Source: Anaeramoeba flamelloides
Taxonomy: Eukaryota; Metamonada; Anaeramoebidae
Assembly: GCA_027625915.1 (NCBI GenBank)
Contig: JANTQA010000036.1
Span: forward strand, 6,593,001 to 6,657,000
Direction: 5' to 3'
Length of the DNA: 64,000 nucleotides
Positions 34,245-44,125 of this stretch are shown one piece after another. Position 1 is the stretch's first letter, and each line of letters starts with the position of its first letter. A model generated the notes under the pieces. It saw nothing but the letters and a program-made list of their open reading frames with translations, was not told where the DNA came from and made no database searches. The position numbers and the translations under genes were made by a program.

Positions 34245-37214
34245 TTAATTTTCGGAAATTGAATCTGAAGAAAGTAATATTCTAGGGTTTCTTAATTTTT
34301 TATTCCCTTTATTCCCTTTTTTTGTATTATGCAATTTTTGCAATTCTTGGTTATCTGATTCGATTTCTATTTCGAAACCTTGTGATTTCTTTTTTTTAAA
34401 CCTTTTACTTTTTTTCTGATTTTTGAATTTTGGAATTTGATCGATATTGATCCCTTCATCTAAAGAATTTTCGTTTCTATTTGAATTAATAAAAGGCTGT
34501 TTTTCGTCTTCTATATTAATGTTGTAATTTTCATTTTTTAAATGGTTTTCATTTTTTTTTATTTCTGTTTGATTATTATCAACTTTTTTCAATCGTTTGA
34601 TTTCTATTGATGGATTAAATCGATGAGAAGTATGTGGCCTATGGTGATGCTTATGGTGGTGTTTATGATGATGGTGTTTATGGTGGTGCTTTTGGCTCTT
34701 GTTTTTAGGAGAGGAAATTCGATTTACATTCATTTGTTGTTTTTTTTCTATAAGTTTTGTTGAACTATTTAAATTATTTATTCTACTAAGACCCAATTTA
34801 TTGATATTTTCCTTTTTTTTTAGAATAAGATTTGGGCTATAATAATTTTGAGTTAATGATTTTTCAGAAGAACTATCTTCAAAGGAAGATGAGCTTGAGT
34901 TTGATTTTTTTATTGATTGAAATTTATGTGAGGGCATCATATGCTTGCTAACATTATTCGATAACTTATAATTATAATTGATTACCTTGTAGCCATGTCG
35001 ATGTATTTTGTTATGATTTTCACGGCGGTATAAATGCTTATTTCTTCGAACATTGCCAATTACATTTGTTGTCAAGTTTTGTTTTAAAATATGCCCCCTC
35101 CTTACTAATACCGGCAAAGTATTTACATCTAGATCGTATTGATGGCTCGGCTCATTTACTCTCGAATATGGCACCAATCTATTCAAGTTTGACAAATTGT
35201 TCTCGTTTTGCAATTTACACACAACTTTCGATAAATCCTTTTTAGAAAATTTTGAACGAAATTCCAAATCTGTGGCTGATCCAAAAGAGGAAAATAAAGG
35301 ATCACTTCTTTTTGGCCGAAGATGGTTTTTATAAAGTGACTTTTTCCTTTTCTTCATCTTTCTTCTTCTTAAAGGGATATTATTCTTTTGATTCTTAAAC
35401 TTTATACTATTATTTTGATTCAGATCCAACAATTCTGATTGAGAAGAATAGTCTGTTTGCGAGCTGAGATCTGATGTGTTCCTTGTCAATTGATGTTTAC
35501 TTCGAAACCTATTTTGTCTTTGGGAGGGGGGGAACCCAACATGTTCTGTTAGCCTTCGATTATTTTCTTGCATGATTCTTTCAAGCCGGACGTTTGGATT
35601 TGAAACTAGCTGAGAAAATTTGGCTTGATCAACTAATAATCGTCTTTTCTCTCTTTCGTCTAACTCTTCCTTCACCTCGGCTTCTTTCAATTGATTTAAT
35701 ACTGTGAGAAAGTCTTTTTCTTCTTTAAACAGTCCGCGAACAAAAAACTGCTGTAAAAAGTGATCCAAATCTTGAAATTTATGAGACCAATTGTATGCAC
35801 CACTTGTGCCCCCAATAATTGAAAACATGGCGTTTTGCAAATGGAGAAACACTATGGGCAAAATCTGATTTGAACATTTGGGATCATCGCTTTCCTTACT
35901 TGCAAATTTTAAATGTAACCTTTTCATAATCGGCTTGATCGTACCGCCTTGGATGAAGACCGTGAATAATACAACGATTATTGTTGTTGAAATAAAGCAA
36001 TTTTTGGACTTTATGGAGTCAGGTAATGAAAAGGCCAATGCAAACGCAATCGCTCCCCGTAATCCAGAATAAGACAATATTAATTGTTCCTTTAATTTCA
36101 CCTTTGTAATTCGTGAACGGTTGGCGAAAAAAGTCAAAATAAAAATGATCACAAAACGATAAAATAAAATAAAAAATAAAGTTAGGGATGTAAATAATAA
36201 ACTAAAATCGTGAGATCGTTCATTCGTGGAATCTTTACTAGTAAAATGGAAGGTCATTTCAAATCCCAAATATAAAAAAATAATAGCCTCATTCATAGAG
36301 GCAAACGATTTTAAATCCCTTTTGAATGTCAAAGAAGACCGTCTTCCCATATTGGTATCTGCATATCTTGATAGCGTGATCCCACAGAATAATATGGAGA
36401 CAATCCCTGATAACGAAAGTACCTCTGCTAATTGATAAGAGAGGAAACCAATACACATCAAGACTATCGGCTCAAAAAGTTGCAAAGCATTGGTAAACTT
36501 TGTCAGCCACGATCCAAGCAACCCCATAAAGATCCCAAAAAGAATTCCACCAAAGGAAACTAAAAAGAACCTGACAAGGGCCAAAAAGGGTATACCGGTT
36601 GTAATGTTAGACACCTTTGTTAGCTTGACAAATAATTGAAACAAAACAATTGACACCGAATCATTCAAAATGGACTCACCAGAAACAATAATATGCAAGG
36701 TTTCATTGACGTGCGCCTCTTCAAAGATGGCCAACACAGCAACAGGATCAACCGCTGAGATCAACGATCCAAATGTCAAAAATTCAACAAGGCTGATCTC
36801 GATTGCGAAAGAGGATCTAAACAAATATAAACTAAACCCAGTAAAAAAGCTATTTAAAATTGTTCCAAAGACTGCATATAAGATTATCAATCCCAAATTT
36901 TGGAAAAAAAAGTGTTTCTGTAAAAAGTATCCTGCCTCCAAAATGATCGGCGGGATGAAGATCAAAAAAAAAATATCATAATCAAAGGACATCAAAGTGT
37001 GACGATCCACTTTGGAGGAAAGCCATGCAATTAACCCACACACAATGCCAAAGAGAATAATGAGTGCAGATTCTGGTAAAAAGTTGATCTTGTATCTTGA
37101 AATCATCATCCGCATTAAGATCAAACATAAGATACCTCCAAAAATTATTAACACATACTCTGTTGTGAGTGTAAAGTGTATAAATAGGACTTGAAATTCT
37201 GATCCCCCAGACAT
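34245..37214 (-). CDS. Na+/H+ exchanger (NHE/CPA1 family)
   Basis: Single exon, 989 aa. Residues ~20-430 form a polytopic CPA1 exchanger core. Seen in order: FLPESALIILFG (45-56), FFLIFIPPIILEAGYFL (82-98), FGSLISAVDPVAVLAIFEE (148-166), SGESILNDSVSIVLF (178-192; Asn184-Asp185 match the ion-binding ND pair of NHE1), NEAIIFLYLGFEM (308-320) and SYSGLRGAIAFALAF (381-395; Arg386 conserved). These match animal NHE1-9 closely, so electroneutral Na+(K+)/H+ exchange at the plasma membrane or an endomembrane is expected. Residues 440-989 are a long hydrophilic, Lys/Asn/Ser-rich tail with a His-rich cluster at about 841-865. I see no cyclic-nucleotide-binding domain. Eukaryotic NHE tails are usually regulatory; this one is not alignable by eye. 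It starts at the first ATG. Confidence 0.93.
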   Translation of the reverse strand: MSGGSEFQVLFIHFTLTTEYVLIIFGGILCLILMRMMISRYKINFLPESALIILFGIVCGLIAWLSSKVDRHTLMSFDYDIFFLIFIPPIILEAGYFLQKHFFFQNLGLIILYAVFGTILNSFFTGFSLYLFRSSFAIEISLVEFLTFGSLISAVDPVAVLAIFEEAHVNETLHIIVSGESILNDSVSIVLFQLFVKLTKVSNITTGIPFLALVRFFLVSFGGILFGIFMGLLGSWLTKFTNALQLFEPIVLMCIGFLSYQLAEVLSLSGIVSILFCGITLSRYADTNMGRRSSLTFKRDLKSFASMNEAIIFLYLGFEMTFHFTSKDSTNERSHDFSLLFTSLTLFFILFYRFVIIFILTFFANRSRITKVKLKEQLILSYSGLRGAIAFALAFSLPDSIKSKNCFISTTIIVVLFTVFIQGGTIKPIMKRLHLKFASKESDDPKCSNQILPIVFLHLQNAMFSIIGGTSGAYNWSHKFQDLDHFLQQFFVRGLFKEEKDFLTVLNQLKEAEVKEELDEREKRRLLVDQAKFSQLVSNPNVRLERIMQENNRRLTEHVGFPPSQRQNRFRSKHQLTRNTSDLSSQTDYSSQSELLDLNQNNSIKFKNQKNNIPLRRRKMKKRKKSLYKNHLRPKRSDPLFSSFGSATDLEFRSKFSKKDLSKVVCKLQNENNLSNLNRLVPYSRVNEPSHQYDLDVNTLPVLVRRGHILKQNLTTNVIGNVRRNKHLYRRENHNKIHRHGYKVINYNYKLSNNVSKHMMPSHKFQSIKKSNSSSSSFEDSSSEKSLTQNYYSPNLILKKKENINKLGLSRINNLNSSTKLIEKKQQMNVNRISSPKNKSQKHHHKHHHHKHHHKHHHRPHTSHRFNPSIEIKRLKKVDNNQTEIKKNENHLKNENYNINIEDEKQPFINSNRNENSLDEGINIDQIPKFKNQKKSKRFKKKKSQGFEIEIESDNQELQKLHNTKKGNKGNKKLRNPRILLSSDSISEN

Positions 37215-38034
37215 TTGAAGGGTTTGGTATTCTTATTGAAGATTTGTTGTTTTTTTATTTATAAAATTTTTGTTTATAATTACAAAAAAGACGAGTAAAA
37301 AAGATAAAAATTAATTTCCAAATAAGATCAATACAAAGAAGGAATTTTAATTTCAAATAAATACTTGAGTCACTCATTTTTTCTATAAGGCCTAATTGCT
37401 TTTAAAAATAAAAAACAATATTTGAGTCATCAAAGATTTATTCATTTAATTTTGAAATCATAATTGACAACCGAACCCAAAATATTACTGTTTACTTTAG
37501 GACTAAAACTTCTTACAAAATCCCAGAATTGTTTGGGGGTGTTGTAAAAAAAATATTGAGTAATTTAATTTTAGTTGATTTTTTTTTTGACATTTTCTCA
37601 AAATTTGCTTTACCTTGTAAAAAAATAAACGTCAAATAATCCAAAAGTTTCCATTTTCATTTATTTTTAGACCATTTTTTTCTTCATTGAAAAAAAAATT
37701 TAAAGTTAAACATTAGGTGGATGATAAGAATTGAAAGAGAATTTCAAATATCAAAGTAAACGAAATTTAAGCAAGTTTCAAATAACAAAAATTTCAATTC
37801 AAAATGTAAACCTTAGTAAAGTAAATTTTTTGTGATTTGTTTGCAAGAGATGATTTTTCGTATTTCTTGAAATTGGTTTTAAAGTTTAGAAATGTGCTTA
37901 ATAGAAGTTATGAAATCAGTTTGAGGAATTTCATTTCATTTATCTTTTAGGAACCATTAACTCATTATTTTTTTTTTAATCACAAAGGTAATGGAGTAAT
38001 TATTTTACAGAAGGATCCTAATAAATCCGATAAA

Positions 38035-39170
38035 CAAACTCATTTATCAATTTGAGAGAGATGAGTTGTCATTTTTTCCAATTATATTTCAACTCAAAAG
38101 ATCTGATCTTTTTTGTTTTGGATTTTTGGATCAAATTAATAAAAAGTCAACTTTACAAAAACATTTTTATTATTTGGAAAAATCTTACTTTGAGTAATTT
38201 CTGATATAATGTATGGAATAAATAACATTTAAGACTTTTGACTGATTTTATACAAATACCTGAAAAATAAATCAAATATTGAATACATAAAGATCTGAAA
38301 AAATTGATCATTTGTTTTATTTACAATTATTTTTTACATTTCCTTGAAATTAAAAAGATTAAGCAATATATTTTTTCAAATATACAGAAATATAAACAAC
38401 GAACTTTTATTCTTTCAATAAGTTTTTTGAAAATATTTTTTTTTACTGGTATTTGAATTCTAAATGCGAAAAATTTGCACTTCGCTTTTCCATTTTTCTT
38501 TTATAAATTGAGTTTTTAAAAAGTAAGATTGTAATTTGAAAACTTTAATGAAAAATATGAAATTGAAAATGAAATGATAATTTAGCCCATTTATAATTTA
38601 AATACCAGCAATAGAATTGTTATTTTGAATTGTGTCATTTGTTTGAAAATATTTACAATTGAGGAATAATTATAAAACCTGTTGATATATTTAATCTTTG
38701 GATTTTTAAATAATCCACTGAAAAAAAAATAATATTAGGTAATATTAATTATTGATTAAAAATAATCAAATTTAAAAAGTATTTTCTTGAGGTTTTAAGT
38801 TGAATTCCTCCTGTCATAAAAAAGTATTTTGGGTCAATTTTTATTTGATTGTTGGGTTTTTTTTCTCTCAATATTTTTGTTGGATAAAAAGATAATATTG
38901 ATTTGGTCTGTTCTTTGACAAAACCAATCATATTTCTTCCAATGTTCAAAATAATTATTGTAATTTTTTAAAAATTAAGTAGATTTTTTATATTAGGGTT
39001 ATTTCAACAATTAGTGATTTCCTTTTTGAAGTCTATTTTTGTACACATATTTCTTAATTATAAGATTTCTTTTATTTTATCAATATAAAATAGGTATTTT
39101 AGAAATAATTCAGAAATATATCTGAATTTCGAACTTTTCAAAATGTGTAGAAAAATGGTTCAAACTGTTT
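38035..39170. repeat. Dispersed ~1-kb diverged repeat, copy 2
   Basis: Collinear with 3116-4120 (anchors listed there). It is interrupted near 38440-38640 by sequence resembling the interior of the GGGGCCCAAC family (actggtatttgaattctaaa). No conserved ORF. Confidence 0.45.
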
Positions 39171-39807
39171 TTAACCAATAATTCGTTTTGGAAAATAGAG
39201 TAAAATGGAAGTTTGTTTTTATCGAGTTTAAATTTTGAGTCTGATCTCTGAAAAAAATTGCTTTAAAACCTAAAGATCTAAATTACCATTCTGTAAAATA
39301 AAAAACATTAAAGACCAATTTAATTATAAAACAGTCTAAAAATTTAAGATCTTCAAATAATTTTTCATACTTGTTTTTTTTACTTCATTTTCAAACAAAA
39401 AAGTTAATACCAATAATGAAGTTGATTGTTAAATATAAAATCCAATCCAAAACATCAAATGAAACCAAACTTTAAACTTTATCAATTTATGAGTTTTAAC
39501 TTTGAAGTGCAAACCTTAGTAAAATTTTCTTTTTTGTGATTTTTTTTTGTTCTATTTTCTGTTCATATGATTTTGGATTTAAGAGGTGAATACTGGGTGT
39601 TATTTCAGTTTCAATTTTAGATATCTTGTGTGACCAATGAAAAATAAATAGAAAATTTTTTAAAAAATTTTCCAATTTTTTTTTTATTTATTTATTATTG
39701 AAGAAGTGTAAATTAAACTCTTGATTTCTTTCAACTTATATTTCTAAGTGGAACTTTAAATGTTAAATAATAGACTTCATGATAATTAACCAACGAAGAT
39801 GGTATAA

Positions 39808-40396
39808 GGTAGTTCCAAAAAAATCGAAAAGTTTTTTTTTTTTATTTCAGTTAATATTCGAATTGGTAGAATTTCTTTTGGTGAATTGATAATCTAAAAT
39901 TAAGAAACATTATCACTGAGAAGATCAGTGCATGTAATGTATTCTTTGTATTTCAACAAAAGTCCATCAAACTATTTTGAAAAAATGAAATAAAAAAATA
40001 ACTTTTTTTGAAATGAAATTAATAACGGTCTTTTCAATAATCAAAAATTGGGCAATATGATAAGGACACAAACTATTTTTACAAAGACAAAATATTTTCA
40101 TAATTTTTTAAATCTATTAGAAATTTTTCCATCATTAAGCAACTTTGAATAATTTTTTGATCAAATACAAAAATAAACAATTTTTACACCAAAAAATATC
40201 ATATAAAAACGGATTTTAGAAGTTTTTAATAATTTTATTTAAATTCATATCTTGTAATAAACAAATTTACTTACTAAAAAGAATTAATTAATGATATAAA
40301 ATTTTTTTTAATATTAGAATATTCCTATTTGAAGTTGTTGAGAATGGATGTTTTAAAAATATATTTACCCTGTTTTTTAAGAAATATCTTATATAA
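39808..40396. mobile_element. GGTATTTCC-family element, diverged
   Basis: The left end is ataaggtagttccaaaaaaa; the right end is ttttttaagaaatatcttat. Blocks such as aagtccatcaaactattttg and catataaaaacg occur in family order. It is clearly more decayed than the neighbour at 40461. Confidence 0.5.
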
Positions 40397-40460
40397 CCAT
40401 TTTTAAAATAATTAATTGTGAATGCATTACTGAAAATCGGTTTTTTTGGGTTTTATAAAT

Positions 40461-41047
40461 AAACTATTTCCAAAAAAGTGGGGAATTTTTTTTTACATTT
40501 CGTAAAAAATAATCTTTGTTAGTAAAAGTAATCAATAATCAACAATACCAAATTAAATTTAATATTTATACCAATTGAACCAAGTACTTATGTATTTAAT
40601 TCAAAGCATATTAGTTGAAATATTCCCAAAAAATGAAAAAAAAAATAGCACTTTTTTTTGTGAAAGCAATGTACAGCCAAACTCAATAAAAACTGGAAAG
40701 ATAGAATTGGTACAAATGATTTTTTAAACACTAAAATGCAGTTATATGTTTTTCATTATATTGTAAATTTTTCAAAGATTATATAAGTTATGAAAATGAT
40801 TTTTTGGATCAAAAAGGAAATAATAAACACCAATATTCAAACATAAAAAATATTAGATAAAATCGAGATCAGAAATTTTAATATATTTTATTTCTGCAAT
40901 ACAATACTAGGAAACAAATTGAATTATTATACTGAAACAATCAATGATATTTAATGATTTTATATATTTAAATAGTTTTATGACGACTGGGTTACATAAA
41001 AATATTTTAAAATAAATTTGCACGACTTTCTTGGAAATAGCTTATAT
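40461..41047. mobile_element. GGTATTTCC-family element
   Basis: The left end is actatttccaaaaaagtggg; the right end is ttcttggaaatagcttat. The interior is highly similar to 8477-9058 (for example attcaaagcat, ttagttgaaatattcccaaa, tgaaagcaatgtac). This is the closest copy pair of the family in this window. Confidence 0.65.
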
Positions 41048-41059
41048 AAAATTTGAAAT

Positions 41060-42640
41060 CAAAAGTTCGTTCATTGTTCTATTTGTGAATAGAACACAAG
41101 TAAATCAAAGTTGAATCTTGAATTTTTCTAATTTTTGAACATTTTTTTTTGATTAAATTTTTGGTTTTAATAAATTAAGTTTGAATCTCGAAAATTCCTG
41201 AAGAAGGAAATACTTGAAAAATTTCAAATAATAAACATATAAAAAACCGTTACCAGAAGCTGTTACAGTCAGTTCGGCTTTTAAGACACAAATTTTCAAC
41301 GAAAGTATGAGGCACAAAATAATCTTGAATTAAAGTACATTTTTTGAAATTTCTTTTAACCTAAAAAAATATTAAGTATAGAAAAAAAAAAACGGAGATG
41401 AAAAAAAATGCCGACAAGATTTTTAATTTTGAGTTTTAGTAAAATTGGTATGCAATTTCTTGCATTTTAAATCAAATCCTTTTGATAAATAACCTATTTT
41501 TTCTGAGACTAGTAATAAAACCACCGAAAGTTCCATAAAGTAGAATATTATAGAATACTCAAGTAATTATTTCATAGCAATGGTAGATTAACTTTTTTTG
41601 AAAAAAATAGAGTTTTATAGAGGTTTGCAAGATTTTGGATAATGATAATTATCATATATGTTTATTTGATTGATTGGATATCTTTTTGAACAAGTGTAAT
41701 TTCATTAATCATCATTCTAATAAGTGGGTGGGTTATAAATTTAACAATTTTGATTCCTAAAAAAAAGGATTGAATTTAAATAAAAGAAATTACACAAAAA
41801 TTTCCCTAATATTCAAAATAAAAAAAACTTTTTTAAAGCGTTTTTTTAATGTCAGATATTTTTTTCACCCCTTAATATTTATTTATATAAAAAAAATTAC
41901 TAAAAATGAGCTTTAATTTGTTTTTTTGTGCCTCATACTTTCGTTGAAAATTTGTGTCTTAAAATTGTAACTAACTATAAATCTAAAACAAATCTTTTCT
42001 TTTTGTAACTTGAAAATTCGAAGCGTCTTATTCCAAATAAATTTGTTGAAATCAAAAAAAAAAAAAAAAAAAAAATAATCGAAAATAAATTATATTTTCA
42101 AGTTATTTTTGTTTTTTATCTTCTGAATTTGTATGAAGAAATAAAATGATATCCACAATATTCCGTACATTACACTTATTTATTCTTTAACAAAACAATT
42201 TTTTACAAATTTTTATTTCCCAATTGTTTTTTTAAATATTTTTATTCAAACGAGTGAAACAAAAATCAATAATATTTATTCAAATATAAAATTAAAATGA
42301 TTAAATTCTCAATCTCAAAAAACAACTACAAAGGATCAATCCAAAAAAAAAAAAAAAAATAAGAAAAAATTTCAATCATTAATATAAATTATTTTAGTTT
42401 TTCAATTTAATAGAAAATAAAGAATTATCGAATTAAGCAGAAACATCCAATAAATCTTTATTTCTGATGAATAATTCAAAAAAATATCTTATTTCCTGAT
42501 ATCATAGAAACATTAGAATATGAGAAATTGGATTAAAAAAGGTATTCAAAATTCATTTTGAAAGTTCTTGAGAAATAACAGTAATTTGTTAATCAACTAA
42601 ATTTCAAATAAAAAGTTTTTTATTCAGAATTAAAAATAAA
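41060..42640. repeat. Dispersed diverged repeat, copy with insertion
   Basis: Collinear with 23790-24660 on both sides of the 41264-41979 element. The left flank (gaacatttttttttgatta) and right flank (ttccaaataaatttgttgaa) both match. The repeat has no recognised function. Confidence 0.45.
41264..41979. mobile_element. 716-bp relative of the TTAAGGCAC family
   Basis: The left edge is TACAGTCAGTTCGGCTTTTA and carries degenerate motifs (TTAAGACAC, TGAGGCAC). The right edge is gttgaaaatttgtgtctt followed by aaaattgtaactaactata. TA lies at both edges. About 550 bp of interior lack any transposase-like ORF. Comparison with the related empty sequence at 23.8-24.7 kb supports a clean insertion here. 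Confidence 0.65.
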
Positions 42641-42689
42641 ACTGTAAAGAAGTAGTTATATCAAATAGTCACAAATAAGATAAATAAAA

Positions 42690-43040
42690 GAGAATTTTTT
42701 CAGTCAAAGTGCCCCAACATTTTTTTCAAATACCAATTATTTTTTATAAATGACCATTTGAAGAACCAATAAGCATTAAGAAGAAACATGCATCAAAGGG
42801 TCGTTGATAGATGTCTGAAAGAAAACAAAAAAATCAATAAATTTTCAAAAAAATTGAAAAACTCTAATTCTAAGAGAATATTGAGAAAAACAACAATGTT
42901 CATTTTGATCTTCAATTGTAAATCAAAGAAAATACCAAGGGCAATAAATATATGTTCTCTACAATCATTTTCGTTGTTTCAATAACACTAGAATAATATA
43001 CTTTGGCCCAGTGACTATGAAGTCATTTATTATTTGGGTT
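42690..43040. mobile_element. Truncated GGGGCCCAAC-family element
   Basis: It begins ttttttcagtcaaagtgccc followed by caacattttttt. It then follows the 10376-11073 copy (tgttgatagatgtctgaaag, aaaaattgaaaaactc, acaatgttc) before losing similarity near 43030. There is no right end. The ORF at 42788-42985 lies inside it. Confidence 0.5.
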
Positions 43041-43327
43041 TTAAATTTGAAAGAAAATAAAAATGATTTCTATTCAACTACTGATTCACAAAGCTAAAAT
43101 TGAAAAAAACTCAATCAGTTTCATAAGAATCAAGTGTGGCCATTATTGTGTTATAATACCTTTTAATAATTACTATAATTTTCCAATTAAAAAATGAAAA
43201 TTTTTTGTTCAAATTCTTAAATATTTTTCGAGTGAATAATTTGTTGAAAACCCAAAAATATTTAACTACTTGTTTAGAAATGATATTTTGAGACATTTAA
43301 TTAAACTAAGTAGTGAACTATATACTC

Positions 43328-43544
43328 TTAATTGAAAAATAAATCGGACAAAATTTTCATTTATCTTTCCAAAATTAAATTATGATTTCAAAAATCCTTT
43401 GAATACAGAATTTTGATAGTCCCGACCCTCTAACCACGTTAAACACGTTATATGATTGAAAAATAATTCGATTTTCAAAGATTATTTCAAAGATTTTTTT
43501 TGGAACGATGAATGAAAATTTTGTCCGATTTATTTTACAATTAA
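43328..43544. mobile_element. TTAA-flanked foldback MITE (AAATCGGACAAAA family)
   Basis: TTAA at 43328-43331 and 43541-43544. The arms are TTGAAAAATAAATCGGACAA and its inverse ttgtccgatttattttacaa, about 33-bp TIRs with one mismatch in the first 30. The interior includes the small direct repeat cacgttaaacacgtta. No ORF. The TTAA duplication suggests piggyBac-type mobilisation. Confidence 0.7.
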
Positions 43545-43689
43545 CAGTAAAAGAATTTTTACTCTGTTAATTTGATTGTAACAGTAATAATTAATATTCA
43601 TTATAGAAATTGAAATAAAAATTTGCATTTATTGATTAGAAAATAATAGTAACAAAATAAGTTTAAGTTACCCTCACACTTTTTAAGAA

Positions 43690-44080
43690 ACCTCTATTGA
43701 TCATCTTAAAACCGCTTTGTTTCGAAATACTTCTAATTGATCATTTTATTGCCATTGAGATCAGATGGATTAACTTTTTTGAGACTAACCAATAAACCCA
43801 ACATGGTTTTACTTTCAAACACCTTACCTTTTGATCTTGAAATTTGTTCTTACACTTTCTCATCTCATTATTTTTGTCAAACACAAAATTCCAATTCAAA
43901 ATCAAAGTAACCAAGCAAGAAACAATTTGCTTTTTAAAAATTTTTTTAAAAAACCTCGAAATGAATAGCCGAATTTTCAAACAAATTCTTAACAATTTTC
44001 ATGGATCTAAAGACGAATTTTCATCAAAAACTTTGATCTTTGGCTTTTCAAAAATTACATAATCATCATTTTTTGAAATT
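43690..44080 (-). pseudogene. Coding-like remnant upstream of the splicing-factor gene
   Basis: The minus strand has protein-like runs, for example KVFESKTMLGLLVSLKKVNP near 43780-43840 and VIFEKPKIKVFDENSSLDP near 44040. They do not sit in one open frame and no family is recognised. It reads away from the gene at 44126. Broken in several places; possibly a fragment of a dead gene or element. Confidence 0.3.
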
Positions 44081-44125
44081 TATTTTTTTCAAAATTTAAA
44101 TTTTTTACAACTTTTTTTTAAAGTA

